From NCBI RefSeq assembly GCF_034190915.1, contig NW_026947486.1, forward strand, positions 28,431,344 to 28,495,343: DNA of 64,000 nucleotides. The letters are read 5' to 3'. The notes beneath the pieces are model-generated. The model worked only from the letters and a program-made list of their open reading frames with translations, was not told the origin of the DNA and did no database searches. This document shows, in pieces, positions 1 through 12,372 of this stretch. The stretch comes from Cavia porcellus. Its lineage: Eukaryota > Chordata > Mammalia > Rodentia > Caviidae. Both the position numbers and the translations under genes were made by a program. How positions within the stretch are numbered: position 1 is the stretch's first letter; every line of letters begins with the position of its first letter.

Positions 1-3000
1 GTCTGGTGCAGACATATTAGCCTGGCGGCAGAAACTGCAGCTTGGTGACATCACCAGGTCCCCCTGTAGGGAGGGTTGGTGGAAGACATCTTGAATCCTG
101 GCAGGGCCTGATTACTTGCTGGCTTCAGCTCCACACAGAGAACTTAAGTGGGAGACATCTTAGTTTTGGGCGGATCTGCTATTCTGGTGCTCCTGTCACA
201 GAGAGGTTTGGAAGAGAACGGCTGGGATTTGGGCAGAACCCTGTGCCATAGTGACATTACTCAGCTGCTTCTGGTACAAAGAGAACTGGCAGGAGCTACT
301 GGGGCTAAACCAAGCCTCTGCTTGGGGCCCAATAAGCGGATACAAAATAGTCACAACTCAGTGACAACCAGAAAGTACAGCCTAATTTATGAACTAACTG
401 ACACAGAGGCTAGAGACTAGCCTGTACCGCCCTTGCATCCCAGCCTACCCCAGATAACAGTAAATTGGGGAGGACAGCAAAAACTCAAGCCAGCACGCTT
501 CTGAAAGGCCCTAAGCAATTCGGAGAGGGCCAGAGAACTCCAGGACAGTCTGAAAGAAACCAGAAACATGACAAGAGATAAAAATAAAAAAAAAAAAATC
601 TCCAGCTGCTCAACAGGAGAAAATAAGCCCAGGAGAACTAAACACTGAAGAGAACAAGCACAGTAACCATCCTCTACTCGACACAGCATCAGCCGAAATT
701 AAAAAGTACCTACATGATCTCATAGAGGAATTTAAAGCTGTACTCCTGATCCAAGTGAGGCAAGATATAAAGAGATTAATTAAAGAAATGACAAGCCCCG
801 CCCAAGAGAACACAGATGGAAGAACTGAGGGAATCAGAAAAGAAAGAGAAGCATCTGAAGAAGAATTTAAGCATACCTTAGAATACATGAAACAGATCCA
901 AAGAGAATATCAGGAAACTAAATACTCCATTGAATATTGGCAAAATGCCTTGACAGAAACTAAAGACAGCCTTCTGAAACTTGAAGAGAGATTTAGGGCA
1001 TATGAACATGAAAGAAAAAGCCTCTTAAAAATAACAAGGAACCAGAAAGAAGCAATTCTAAAACTGGAAGATGACAAAAAGATACATAACCTAAGAATAA
1101 AGAATGTGAGTGAGGAAGCAGGAACATCCAAAAATGAAATACCAAAAATATTCACAGATATATTAAAGCAAAATTTCCCATGTATAGCAAAAAGAAATGA
1201 TATCCAGATAAAAGAAGCATACAGAACGCCAGCTACCTACAACCAAAACAGATCTATGCCTAGACATATAATAATCGAGATCCCAGAAATCCACCAAAAA
1301 AACAGAATATTAAAAGCAGCCAGAGAAAAGATGCAGGTTACCTATAATGGGAAATCTATCAAAATAACAGCAGACTTATCAACACAAACTCTTAAGTCAA
1401 GAAGGGAGTGGGGAGAAATATTCCAAGTCCTGAAGGAAAAAAATATGCAACCAAAGTTCATATATCCATCAAAACTCTCTCTAAAAATTAATGAAGAAAT
1501 AAGATACTTTCAAGACAAGGAGGAACTGTGGGAGTTCGTGGCCACCAATCCAACCCTACAGAGAGCGCTGAAGGACATTACAGAGAAAGAGAGGAAGATA
1601 TATCAGGATTCCAGCTACAGTGGCAGAGAGGCCTCAGTGAATGGGGCAGACAATGGAATGAGGGAATAAGGTGGACAAATTATAGCAGAAAAGTGGAGTA
1701 GCAGACATGAGGCAGAGACGGTAAGCTAGTCTTTAGTATAGACAGCTCTGAAACTATATTTTAAAAAAAGCAGAGGTCATTGCTAATGGTGTATAACGAT
1801 TTAAAAGACACAGTAGTCCTAGTGCCATATTTAGATTGAATTAAATTTGTTCTGATCTGTCCACTCATGTCAGATTTGAGGACACAGACCTCTAGAACCA
1901 AAAATAGCAGGTTATACCATGGTAACTATCCTTACTTTCCTATTGACTTAGGCTGAAATCCTGTATTACTTACATTGTCTTACTATGACTGATCTTAATT
2001 GTATCTGAATCATAAGACTATTGGTTGGCCTTGACTGATTCTATTTGAAATTGGTATGCTTGTTAGAATCAATCCTAAAAGTAGAGGAAACTACTCTGAG
2101 CATGACAAGATGTAAAGGATATCCATACTGGTATGAATCAGTAACAGCTCTCAAATAGTACAATGCAGTCAAAGTTAAGTTTTTATAAAAATAGGTGATA
2201 GTATGTTTAACTATAATAAGCCAGTGTTGTGGACAAATCTATTGAAAATAACAAGAGAAAACATAGTAGCTACAGAAGATCATTTATATTGTAGTTTTAT
2301 ATATCTTATCCATTGCATGTTTTTCTAGGAAATTGTTTTGCTGTCTTGTTATGACTTGGTTTTCCCTATAATACAGAGAGGATAGATATATAGGTAGAAA
2401 TTCACACTTGGGTGTTTTTTTCTTTTTTTCTTAAATTATTTACGGGAACAGATTATATAATGCAAGATGTAAGGAACAAATACTCTGAGGAAGAGACGCT
2501 GAGAAACTCGAGGCTTATTTTGTAGCATTATAATATAAATTCTAGCAATCTATTGTTTGCTGATTAGAATGACATTGGACTGGTTTCTTCAGTTCAACTT
2601 CAGCATATGCAGAGATGGGGACGGCTATCACAAAGAGAATGAGAGATGCGATGGTAGTTGCTATTGTCTTCCCTAATTTGGAACTTGAGGACCTAAAAAG
2701 ACTTCATCATCCTGTAATGATTTGATTAGTTCTATAATATGCAATAAGTATATAAAGTGGGTGAAGATAGGGACAACTATTTGTAAGAAGCTAGAGACAG
2801 TTAGATAATGAAGATCTCCAGTGGATTTGCTTTGAAATCTGTATTTCTTTAAATTGTTTTTTATTTTTTTTAAATGTTCTGTTCTGTTTTGATATGGTTA
2901 ATCTTACCCTCTTTGAGATGTAAAACAAATGTGTAGGACTGATAATCATATTACGAAGCTTTTGTTCGATCATAGAGCAGAATGGTTTGTAGGTCACTTT

Positions 3001-3197
3001 TTTGAATGTCATTCTAAATACTTTAATTCTATAACCTGAACAGCTATTTCGAAGATGACAATCTGTAACTTATCAACCGGCAATTTCTTACCTTTTGTTT
3101 GTCTGTAATTTTGTATTATTTCTACCCTTTTTTTATCTCCATGTATTTTTTTTGTTTCCTTTTCTTTAAATAAAAAAAATAAAAAAAAATAAATATG
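1..3197 (+). mobile_element. HAL1-like (ORF1-only) LINE-1 derivative, copy 1
   Basis: The element runs from an L1-type 5' untranslated region (1-567) through an ORF1 frame (568-1669) straight into a 3' untranslated region of about 1.5 kb, and ends with a CT-rich stretch, AATAAA signals and an A-rich tail (3160-3197). No endonuclease or reverse-transcriptase sequence lies between ORF1 and the tail. The terminal 200 bases resemble the 3' ends of the ordinary L1 copies in this window and of the second HAL1-like element (15866-19065). In known families, half-LINE1 (HAL1) elements keep only ORF1 and use the ORF2 protein of a full L1 in trans. The 5' boundary is not seen and probably lies left of the window. 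The tail abuts a minus-strand L1 endonuclease sequence, so this copy probably inserted into that L1. Confidence 0.7.
568..1669 (+). pseudogene. L1/HAL1 ORF1 protein, nearly open
   Basis: This encodes the L1 ORF1 RNA-binding protein, which trimerises through a coiled coil and packages element RNA in cytoplasmic ribonucleoprotein particles. The frame from about 599 to the TAA at 1667-1669 has no internal stop. The likely start ATG at 568-570 is one base out of phase, and the run of A bases at about 586-598 sits between them, so a single-base slip there is the probable lesion. From the N-terminus come a charged helical region with E/K-rich heptads (about 755-1080), then an RRM-like region with LRIKNVSEEAG and PRHIIIEIP, and a C-terminal domain with TQTLKSRREW and YPSKLSLKIN. 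These are hallmarks of mammalian L1 ORF1p. The open part is over 350 codons, near the usual ORF1 length. Confidence 0.75.
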
Positions 3198-3204
3198 TTC
3201 TGTA

Positions 3205-3865
3205 TGCTTATATATGATCTATTTTAGAGGATGTCCCATGTACTGCTGAGAAGAATGTTTATTCTGATGTTGTTGGATGGAACATTCTATATATGTTTAT
3301 CAAGTCCATTTTGTTCACAGGTGTGATTCAGTTCTGTTATTTCTTGGCAAATTTTTTGTCTGGTTGATCTGTCCATTGGTGTCAATGGTGTTAATGTCTC
3401 CTGATATAATTGTGTTATTGCTAGTTTGGGTTTTCATTTCTGTTAATAGTTGCTTTGTATAACTGGGTGCTCTGGAATGTGGTGCATATATTTAAGATTT
3501 TTATCTCTTCCTCCTGAAGTTTTCCCTTCCCCAGTATGTAATGACCTTCTTTATCTCTACTGATCATTCTCGGTTTGAAGTTCATTATTGGTTTGAAGTT
3601 CACATTGTCTGCAAACAGAAGAGCTAACCCCACTTTTTTTGGTTCCTGTTGCATTAACTATTGTTTTTCATCCTTTGAATTTCAGTCTGTGAGTATCCTT
3701 TTGGGTTAGGTGGGTTTCTTGTAAACAGCATATGTTTGGATGTTGCTTCTTGATCAATTCTGCCAGTCTGTTTCTTTTAATTGGTGCATTGAGACCATTT
3801 GCATTAATGGTTGCAAGTGTTATATACTGGTTTATTGTTGACATGCTATCTTTCTGCTGTTGCAT
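3205..3865 (-). pseudogene. L1 ORF2 N-terminal endonuclease fragment
   Basis: The minus-strand block 3865-3668 reads as the start of the L1 ORF2 endonuclease: TINANGLNAPIKRNRLAELI followed by CCLQETHLTQKDTHRLKFKG, in which the QETH motif carries the conserved catalytic glutamate of the APE-type fold. A second block, 3654-3421 (VGLALLFADNVNFKP), is the next part of the same domain. The frame changes between them and the gene is cut off near 3200, so there is no reverse transcriptase here. Confidence 0.8.
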
Positions 3866-4034
3866 CTTTATCTTTCCATTCTGTTTAACTATCTGCTTTG
3901 CTTAGTGATGTTTTCCTAAGTGTATCTAAACTCTCTTTCAGTATTCTTTGCATGGTTGGTATGGTGCTCATGAAGTTCTTCCACTGTTCTTTGTCATGGA
4001 AGTATCTTATTTCTCCTTAGATTTTGAAGGACAT

Positions 4035-4898
4035 TTATGCAAGGTACATCAGTCTCATTTGGAAATCATTTTTCTTTAGGCTCTGCAATACTTTACTCCA
4101 TGCTCCTCTTGATTTTATTGTTTGTGCTGAGAAGTCTTCTGTGATTCTGATAGGTTTTCTTTTATAGGTGATCTGTCTTTTCTGTCTAACAGCTTTTAAT
4201 TTTCTGACAGCTTTTAATTTTCTACTCTTATGTTGGATTTCTGGTATGGTGATTATTATATGTCTGGGTGTAGTTTTATTTTGCATATAGCTATTTGGTG
4301 TTCTATATCCTTCAGCGATCCTGATGCCAGTTTCCACTCTCATGTTTGGGAAATTTTCAGCTATTACTTCTCTAAATATCCTCTTGACAACTTTTTGTGT
4401 TGTTTCCTTCTTTTTCATTTATCCCTATCAATCTTATGTTGTTTTTCTTTGCATAATCTTGCAGCTTTTGAATTGTTATTTCATGATCCCTTGTTATTTT
4501 TAAATGATCTTTCCTTTGCTGTTCACTAGCTGCAATCTTGTCTTCATGGTCTGAAATTCTATCTTCACTTTCACTGAGTGATTTTTACAACTTTCAATGG
4601 AATTTTTGATTTCCTATATACTTCTTTGCATCTTCTTCATGTATTCTGTTTGTTTCTTATACTGTTCATCCAGTGATTCTATCTTTTTGTTTAGTTCCTC
4701 CAATTTTGTAACTGTGTCTTCTTTAGGTATGTTCAGCATGTCTTTCATTTCTTTTATCATTTCTTCTTTTACCTGGGAGATTATTTCTTGTTTGTGTTTC
4801 TTTGAAGCTTCCCAGAGTTTCTTCTTTATTTCACTTGCTATTATTTCAGGTATTTCAGGTGTATGGCATTTTTTTTCTTCTATGTAGATAGCTCCCAA
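4035..4898 (-). pseudogene. L1 ORF1 protein remnant
   Basis: The minus strand carries two open blocks of ORF1. Block 4898-4614 is a lysine/glutamate-rich coiled coil containing EELNKKIESLDEQYKKQTEY. Block 4418-4035 is the RNA-binding and C-terminal part, with ENFPNM, PRHIIITIPEIQ, RITEDFSAQTIKSRGAW and LMYLA. Between them lie stops or frame changes. Two adjacent copies of RKLKAVR (around 4190-4225) show a small internal tandem duplication. The reading frame is broken, so it is not expected to make protein. Confidence 0.75.
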
Positions 4899-5064
4899 GG
4901 TTTCCTGGGAAGGGCTGAAGGCTGGAGATTGAACTTTGGTCTTTCATTTTATCATTTTGCTATATTTCTGTGTATCAAGTGTTACTCCAAGGCTTCCCCT
5001 GGGCCTGTTGGAAATTTTCTTCTATTCTCTCAGGTTCTGGGACTCTAGCTGCCCAGTTCCCCGG

Positions 5065-5500
5065 ATTGAGGGAGCATCACTCTGGGTGGGACAGGCTGGC
5101 CCATGCCCTGCTGAGCTGGTCCAGTGTGACAGGAAGCTGCAACGTTCCCTGGCAGGTGGGAGAAATGATTTTAATCTCCTTTCTCAGACTCGGGATTGTG
5201 AGGGTACACTCACCCCAGGCCACCCATTCTCCAGAGTTGAGGATGCAGACAGGCAAGCCCAAATCCCCAGAGCTGGCCAAGCATGGCTGGAAGCTGGAAA
5301 GTTGATGCAGATAGGCCCAAGCCCTGCTGAGCTGGTTCAGTGCCATAGGAAGCTGCAAAGTTCCTTTTCCAGTGTGAGCAACAATCTTAAATTCCCTCCT
5401 AGGGCTCAGGATGGTGCAGGAACACTTGCACCAGGCCACCCAGTCTCCAGAGTTGAGGGCACAGGCAGGCAAGCCCAAATCCCTGGAGCTGACAGAGTGT
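5065..5500 (-). repeat. Two tandem ~216-bp L1 promoter monomers
   Basis: The segment CCCTGCTGAGCTGG recurs at 5106 and 5322, and the segment around AAATCCC.GAGCTG recurs at about 5261 and 5479, giving a period of about 216-218 bases. Both units are GC-richer than their surroundings and sit at the 5' end of the minus-strand L1. Arrays of repeated units at L1 5' ends act as promoters in rodents such as mouse. That this array had promoter activity is inferred. Confidence 0.65.
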
Positions 5501-5505
5501 ATATA

Positions 5506-6091
5506 CCAAAATTATACCAAAAAGCTGCAGTTAGAAAAAGCAACAAGAGAAAAATATTAAGCCCTTTATAAAGGAATGTCCAGTATGCTCAGGAAAGCTA
5601 TATAACCCAAAATCATTTTGATCAAAAATAATGAGTCACTATATTAGAGAAATAAAATCTAGCTAGAAATATTATGCAACAAAACTGTTTTTCTGAAAGA
5701 AATGTAGACTAAGATTTTTTTACACAAGCAAAAAACTGAGAAAATTAATCATCATTAAACTATCTATGAAAAAACTGCAATGATGCATCTAAGAAAAAAT
5801 TTTAATGAATACCAGCTTAGGAATACATAAAAGTGTTAAATTTACTGACAAAATAGAAATGGAAATGAGAAAGAGTAAGAAATTAATGTTATAATTAAAG
5901 AAAAACACCAACACAAATATTTTAATAAGATATAAATGCAAATATAGTATAACAATAAAAATATGGCAAGAATAGTTACTATTTTTCAATAGAAAAGATG
6001 GATGGAAATGTATAAATTTCTCAATCAAAAGGTACTGGCTTAGATAAAACATCGAAGGCCCAAATAAATGCTACGTACAAGAAACATAATG
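5506..6091 (+). mobile_element. Old LINE-1 'C', left segment
   Basis: The sequence matches degraded plus-strand L1 from the end of ORF1 (the region ACACAAGCAAAAAACTGAG at 5723-5741 resembles the ORF1 C-terminus) into the start of the ORF2 endonuclease. It ends at AAGAAACATAATG (6079-6091), which is repeated at 23510-23522. The same endonuclease sequence resumes after that point. It is therefore the host of the 17-kb composite insertion that follows. Confidence 0.55.
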
Positions 6092-7479
6092 GACATGTTA
6101 TCCCAGGCAGGACCAGACAGCAGGCACAGGCACAAATGTGTGCCAAGGCAAGACCAGTGAGACCAGGCATGGGCACACATTACAGCCCAGGTGAAATGAG
6201 AGGTATGGAAAAGTTCAAAACAGCAGTGAGAATGAGCCAGTTGCTGGTAAATTAGGTCAACCAGTGTTGTGCTCTGGCACACAGACATGGGAAACAGAAG
6301 CATGTAGGGCTTCCATTCTACATCAAAGCACTCTGGGAGAATTTGAGCAGTGGAAGACAGGTCCAAGCACCCATGTCCAGAGGCTAAGATCAGACCTGCA
6401 TTGAGCATATACCCTACTGAAAACTTGCCTGGAGTATATAGCACATTTGTGAAATCTAACTTGGATATCATCACAGAATTCTGGACACCAGGGGAATTTA
6501 CTAATTTTTATTTATCTGGCTGGTTATTCTTTTTCTGTCTGGTTGAGTTTTCTTTGTCTTATTTTGTGGGATATTTTTGGTTTGTATTTTTTTTTCTTTT
6601 TCATTGTTTTTCTTTATTTTTTCATTATTTAAGTTTCTTATCTTTCTTTATATTTTCTTTTCATCTCCTTTCTCTCTTTTCTCAACTATCTCTTGATTTT
6701 ATTATATTTTCATGTGAGTGAGCATTATCTCTTTTCTTTCTGGTTCACTTTATCTTTCATTTTTATTCTTCTGTGAATTTTAATTTTCCAAAATGTGGGT
6801 GACGATCATTTGTCCTCCAGCCTTTCTTCTACTATATTTAACATCATTCATCTCTCTATCTTATTTTCTATTTCTCTTAAAAACTTTCTCCAACAGGATA
6901 AAATCACTACACTATGGTGAAAATCATTGAATACAATTTACTGGTATATTTTGGACTTTGATATATAACTGTAGAATTTGCTGATATGGTTAAAGGTATC
7001 AGGTTAATAATTTAAACAATTTGTCAGTAGCTATACTATACTTGATGATATTGCTATTGTTAACTGTACTACTTTAGCCAGGATGTCATATAAGTTATAA
7101 TCAGTTTTTTTGTTTGTATGATAGCACTGAGATTTTAAGTGGTCATAACCATCACAATGGTCCAGTAGCAAATCATTGATTTTATGAGTAAAATAATGAG
7201 CAAATTCTCATCCATAATAAATTGGGAAGGTAGGGCTTGGAATAGACATTAAAGCAAGAAACACCTATATCTAGAAGATGTCCTTGAAGAACAGAAGTTC
7301 CCTAGGAAAGATGTGATTTTGGAGACAAAGCTCTCTACCCCAACTTTCTCTGTTGGCAAACATCAACAGAGAAAGCAAAATAAAAATAAAAAATTAAAAT
7401 AACAATATACAGTAAAAAATGTATCCCCGGATTCGCAGGCCATTCAGGACAAATACGGAAAACAATAAGATAGAGGAAA

Positions 7480-8340
7480 TCAGAAGTCAAGCAATATAAC
7501 TTTCTGAAATGATAGCAATAGAAGTGAAAAAACAAATTCAAGAAGCTATAGAAAAAATAAACTCTCAGGTACAAAAATAAAGGATGATCAAAATGAAAGA
7601 CATTAAAGTAGACACAGATTAAATATAGATGAGCTTGAAAAAATGATATAAAGCCCAAATACCCAACATAGAAAACAAATGGAATCCATGAAACAGATGC
7701 AAACAGAAATCAAGAAGACTATAATCTCAATAGAAAGTATACTTAACAGATTGAAGAAAGTATCAAATGTAATATCAGTTCTAGAAGTCAGGACTGAGAC
7801 TAGCAACCATGAAATCAAAGACATACTGAAAATTGCAAGAAAATATGGCAAGCCAATTCAACAGCGGCAAGATGAAGCAGTGAAAAACAGCATACAATGA
7901 CTGGAGTCAATAAGAAAGCTAGAGACAGCACAAATACCATAAAAACTTCTTCCCTGAAAAAAATGGCAGAAAATTTCACAAACATGGATAAAGATTTTGA
8001 AATGAAAATAAATGAAGCATATTGAACTGCATGAACCAAAATCTGCAACAAGGTATATAATAATCAAGATTTCAGAAAGTAAGCATAAAAACAGAATAGT
8101 AAAATCATTTAGAGAAAAGAAACAAACCATGTATAAAGGAAAATGCTTCATAATATCATTAGATTGCCAAAAAATGAACCCTCAAATGAAAGAGACACTT
8201 GAGTGATGTATTTAAAGACATAAAGGAAAACAACTTTCAACCCAGGGTGATGAACTCTGCAAAATTATCTTTGAAAATCAATGGATAAATGAGATATTTT
8301 CATGACAAAGAACAAATGAATACATTTATAAGCCACAAAC
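7480..8340 (+). pseudogene. ORF1 remnant of L1 'A'
   Basis: Degraded ORF1 is visible in several frames. The coiled-coil part is at 7679-7900 (MESMKQMQTEIKKT). An RNA-binding part follows, with HELHEPKSATRYIIIKISES around 8012-8080. The end, near AGCACTCTAATGCCC, corresponds to the ORF1 C-terminus, after which the minus-strand L1 begins. Frameshifts and stops make it non-functional. Confidence 0.6.
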
Positions 8341-8944
8341 CAGCACTCTAATGCCCTTTAAGTCTTTTTTTTTAATTTTAAAAAGAGATTAAGACAAAAC
8401 AGGACATAACAAAGCAGATCAGAACAGAAGAATGTAACTAACACAGTATTTAACCAGAAAACAAACCGTAATTAACAGTAACTACCATAAGGTTTCTTTG
8501 TAATAGTTCAGCAAAACTTCATATACAATAGTATCAAGCATAATAAAATAGTATAAAACCATTAAAGGTAATGAAAGTATTACAGGGTGTTCAGAATCAG
8601 CTAACAGAAAATGTACAATGGCTACTACATTATCTCATTGTCCATAGAAAATTTGTTTATACTATCACACATAATACAATCCAATAAGATATGACATGAT
8701 AGAACTAATGGAAACAGAAGAGCAAAAGCATGGTAAGACTTCAGAGTAAGATGATATTAAATCAGCACTGGCTATCATAGTGACTTGGTTTCTTCAAAAT
8801 AGCTGTTCATACCATCACACATAATAAAATAAAACAAATCAGCATAAACCCATTCCCAATAATGAATGCAAACATTATAAAGCTTCAAAGCAATGTAATG
8901 GAGAATCATGATTACCATAAACTTTTCTGTACTCTTACCATTTC

Positions 8945-10440
8945 TTACACTAGGCAGACTATATGGTATTTATAAATATGAGACTGACTTATTTCACTTT
9001 TGAGTATGGTCTTAAGCTGCGCCCATTTATTAATAAATATCTCAATGTGCTCATTCTTTATAGCTGAGTAGCACTCCATTGAATAAAAATACCACAACTT
9101 TTTTATGCATTCCTCAGTTGATGGACAGTTAGGTTGTTTCCAAGATCTGGCTATTACAAATTGTGCTGCTATAAACATGGGTGCACATATATCACTGTGG
9201 TATGAATTTTTCAGTTCTTCTGGGAATATGCCTAGAAGTGGAATAGCTGGAACAAATGGGACTTCCAATCCAAGCTTTTGAGGAATCTCCAGACTGATAT
9301 CCACAGTGGTTGCACAAGTCTATACTCCCACCAACAGTGCAGGAGAATTTCTTTTTCCCCATAGCCTCTCCAGTGCATGTTTTGGTAGTTTTCTTGATCC
9401 TGGCCATTCTTGTAGGAGTGAGATAGAATCTCAGTGTGGTTTTAATTTGCATTTCTCTAGTGATTAGTGATGATAAACATTTTTTCATGTATTTATTTGC
9501 CATTTGTATTTCTTTATCTGAGAACTGTGTATTTATCTCAGATGCCCATTTTTGGATTGGGTCCTTGAATTTTGAGGGTCCTTTTTATTTATTTGGGTCC
9601 TTTTAATTCTTTATATGTTTTAGTCAGAAGTCCTTTGTCTGAGGGACAATTTCTTAAGATTTTTTCCCAGTTTGTGGGTTTTCTTTTCACTATGCTAGAG
9701 ATTTCTTTTGACATGCAAAAACTTTTTAATGAGATGTGATCCCAGCCATTGATTCTGGGAAGTAGTTCCCATATGGTTTGATTCCTATTCATGAATTCTC
9801 TACCTGCTCCTATGTCATCAAGATTTTTACCTAATTTTTCCTCCAGCACATTTAGTGTTTCTGTTTTAATATTTAGATCTTTGATCCACTTATATTTTAC
9901 TTTAGTATATGGTGATAGGCAATTGCTTAGTTTTAGTTTTCAGCATATGGAGAGCCAGTTTTTCCAATACCATTTATTAAAGAAACTGTCATTCTTCCAG
10001 TGAGCATGCTTGGGCCCTTTATCAAAGATAAGGGTGTTGCTTGTGTTTGTAGTTGTGGTTGTATATTCTAATGTATTCCATTGATCTTCAGATCTCTTTT
10101 TATTCCAGTACCATGTTGATTTTATTACAGTAGCTTTGTAGTATAACTTCAAATCAGGGGTTGTGATGCTTCCTGTCTTGTGTTTGCTGATTAGAATTGC
10201 CTTTGCTATTCTAGGTCTGTTCGCATTCCAGATGAATTTTAGTAGTGATTTCTCTACATCTATAAGGTATGTTAGTGGTATTTTCATTGAGATTACATTG
10301 AATCTGTATAACAGTTTTGGGACAATGGCCATTTTCACCATATTTATTCTTCCTATCCATGAGCAAGGGATGTGTTTCTATTTTCTGAGATCATCTTCAA
10401 TTTCTTTTTTCAGGGTATTTTAATTTTCCCTGCATAGATC
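8945..10440 (-). pseudogene. L1 ORF2 C-terminal half
   Basis: Minus-strand open blocks 10341-9940, 9849-9589, 9503-9192 and 9304-8945 together give the L1 ORF2 region after the reverse-transcriptase core. Motifs include [54 protein letters not shown] and SIECYSAI-type sequence near the end (MECYSAIKNEHIEIFINKWA). A frameshift separates the zinc-knuckle-like cysteine region (9400-9300) from the last block. It continues on the far side of the inserted L1 at 12389-12645. Confidence 0.8.
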
Positions 10441-10453
10441 TTTTATTTATTTC

Positions 10454-12372
10454 TTTTTTATAAATGTTATTTAAAAGGAAAAAGAGAAAAAACAAAACAA
10501 AACAAAGCAGTGTAAGGGTACAAGTAATACAGAACTACCAAAAAAAAAAAAAAAACAGTAAGAAATCACGAGTTAATAGATTACATATTATCACCTTAGA
10601 AATGGTTGTTCAAATCACAGTATCAAAGAATACAAAGTGGACATTCAAACAGTGAGACTGCAAACAGTTGTGTTCAATGATCCAATCAAAAACATTAATA
10701 TGGTCAGCTATTTAACACCCCTAAACACACTTGCTGTTGTATCCTGTACAGCTCTTATTTTCCCTCTCTTTTTTACAACAAATTTACACATTTTGGGTTT
10801 TATTACTCCTTAGTTCTTATTACTTTTTTGGAGGGGAGAGAATAAAGTCAAATATGGCAAAACAAAGCTGTCAGTCAAAACCAAGAATAGACATAGCACA
10901 TGATGTAAAACAGAGTACAAAGTTATCAACAATGGTTATCAACGATGTCTCTTGTTTCCTTAAAAAGAATTGTCTATCTCATTAGATATTATAAAGTTGA
11001 ACAAAACAGTAAAGAACAAGGCCAATAAAATTTAAGCATTGTAAACATTACAGGACTTCCAAAGGAGACAATAGTCAAACCAGAATGGGCATCTTAGTGA
11101 ATCTTATTGCCTTCAAAGTAGTTGCCTATACCCTCAAACTTGAACCAGAAGAGACCTGGAATAGTAAAGGCAATTCTAAGCAGCAAAGACAAAGCAGGAG
11201 GCATCACAATCCATGACTTGAAGTTATACTACAAAGCAACAGTAGTAAAATCAACATGGTATTGGAATCAAAACAGAGCCGAAGATAAATGGAATAGATT
11301 AGAAGATACAACCACAACTACAAACACACTCAACCACCTTATCTTTGATAAAGGAGCCAAGCAGGTTCACTGGAAGAACGACAGTCTCTTTAATAAATGC
11401 TGCTGGAAAAACTGGCTCTCCATTTGCAGAAAACTAAAGCTAGACCCATGTCTATCACCATGTACTAAATTAAAATCTAAATGGGTCAAAGATCTGAATA
11501 TTAAAACAGAAACACTAAATCTATTGGAAGACAAATTGGGTAGAAACCTTGAAGACATAGGAGTAGGTAGAGAATTCATGAACAGGACTCAAACCACACA
11601 GGAAATACTTCCTAGAATCAATAACTGGAACCACTTCTTATTAAAAACTTTCTGCATGTCAAAAGAAATCTCCAGCATAGTGAAAAGAAAACCCACAAAC
11701 TTGGAAAAGATTTTAGTGAACTCTCTCTCAGACAAGGGACTCTTTTCTAAAACATATAAAGAATTAAAAAAACTCAGACCCCCAAAATTCAAAGATCCAA
11801 TCCAAAAATGGGCATCTGAGATGAATACACACTTCTCAGATGAAGAAATACAAATGGCAAATAAATACATGAAAAAATGTTCATCATCATTGGTAATTAG
11901 AGAAATGCAAATTAAAACCACGCTGAGATACCTTCTCACTCCTGAAAGAATGGCCAGGATCAAGAAAACCAAAAACAACAAATGCTGGAGAGGCTGTGGG
12001 GAAAAAGGAACTCTCCTACACTGTTGGTGGGAGTGTAGACTGGTGCAGCCTTTGTGGAGGTCAATCTGGAGATTTCTCAAAAAGCTGGGATTGGAAGTCC
12101 CATTTATTCTAGCTATTCCACTTCTAGGCATATTCCCAGAAGAATTGAAAGCATCATACCACAGTGATATATGTGCACCTATATGTTTATAGCAGCACAA
12201 TTTGTAATTTCCAGATCTTGGAAACAACCCAAGTGTCTATCAACTGAGGAATGGATAAAAAAGTTGTTGTATTTCTATACAATGGAGTATTATTCAGCTA
12301 TAAAGAAGGATCACATTGAGATATTTATCAATAAATGGGCGCAGCTTAAGACCATACTCATAAGTGAAATAA
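10454..12372 (-). mobile_element. 5'-inverted (twin-primed) young LINE-1
   Basis: The left part (10454 to about 11136) is L1 3' untranslated region on the minus strand with its tail at the left. The right part (about 11137-12372) is ORF2 sequence on the plus strand. This head-to-head order is the signature of twin priming, in which the 5' part of the new copy is inverted. About 500 bases between ORF2 and the retained 3' untranslated region are missing at the inversion point. The 16-base direct repeat ATCTTTTATTTATTTC (10438-10453) recurs with one mismatch at 12373-12388, which fixes both ends. Confidence 0.85.
11137..12372 (+). pseudogene. Inverted L1 ORF2 C-terminal fragment, long open frame
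   Basis: An open frame of about 350 codons ends at a stop at 12190-12192. It carries ORF2 motifs in order: [64 protein letters not shown], the cysteine/histidine cluster [19 protein letters not shown], and [11 protein letters not shown]. After the stop, the remaining C-terminus (WIKKLLYFYTMEYYSAIKKD) is in another frame. It lacks endonuclease and reverse-transcriptase catalytic motifs. The high conservation suggests a fairly young insertion. Confidence 0.8.

Larger units (their letters stand above)
3198..5505 (-). mobile_element. LINE-1, 5' half, minus strand
   Basis: Read on the minus strand, this piece has an L1 5' untranslated region with two tandem monomers (5505 to about 4900), ORF1 (4898-4035) and the start of ORF2 with its endonuclease domain (3865 to about 3200). 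The sequence stops within the endonuclease domain at the A-tail of the HAL1-like element to the left. The missing 3' part of this L1 may therefore lie left of the window. A 5' untranslated region related to its inner part (4918-5050) occurs at 44110-44250. Confidence 0.8.

Noticed and set aside
6350..6721. 123-codon frame ending in a Phe/Ser-rich hydrophobic stretch
   Set aside because: It covers L1 A 5' untranslated sequence running into a T-rich tract; the hydrophobic run comes from TTT/TCT-rich DNA.
11589..12227. 212-codon minus-strand frame
   Set aside because: It is antisense to the conserved L1 ORF2 fragment at 11137-12372; the sense strand explains the sequence.
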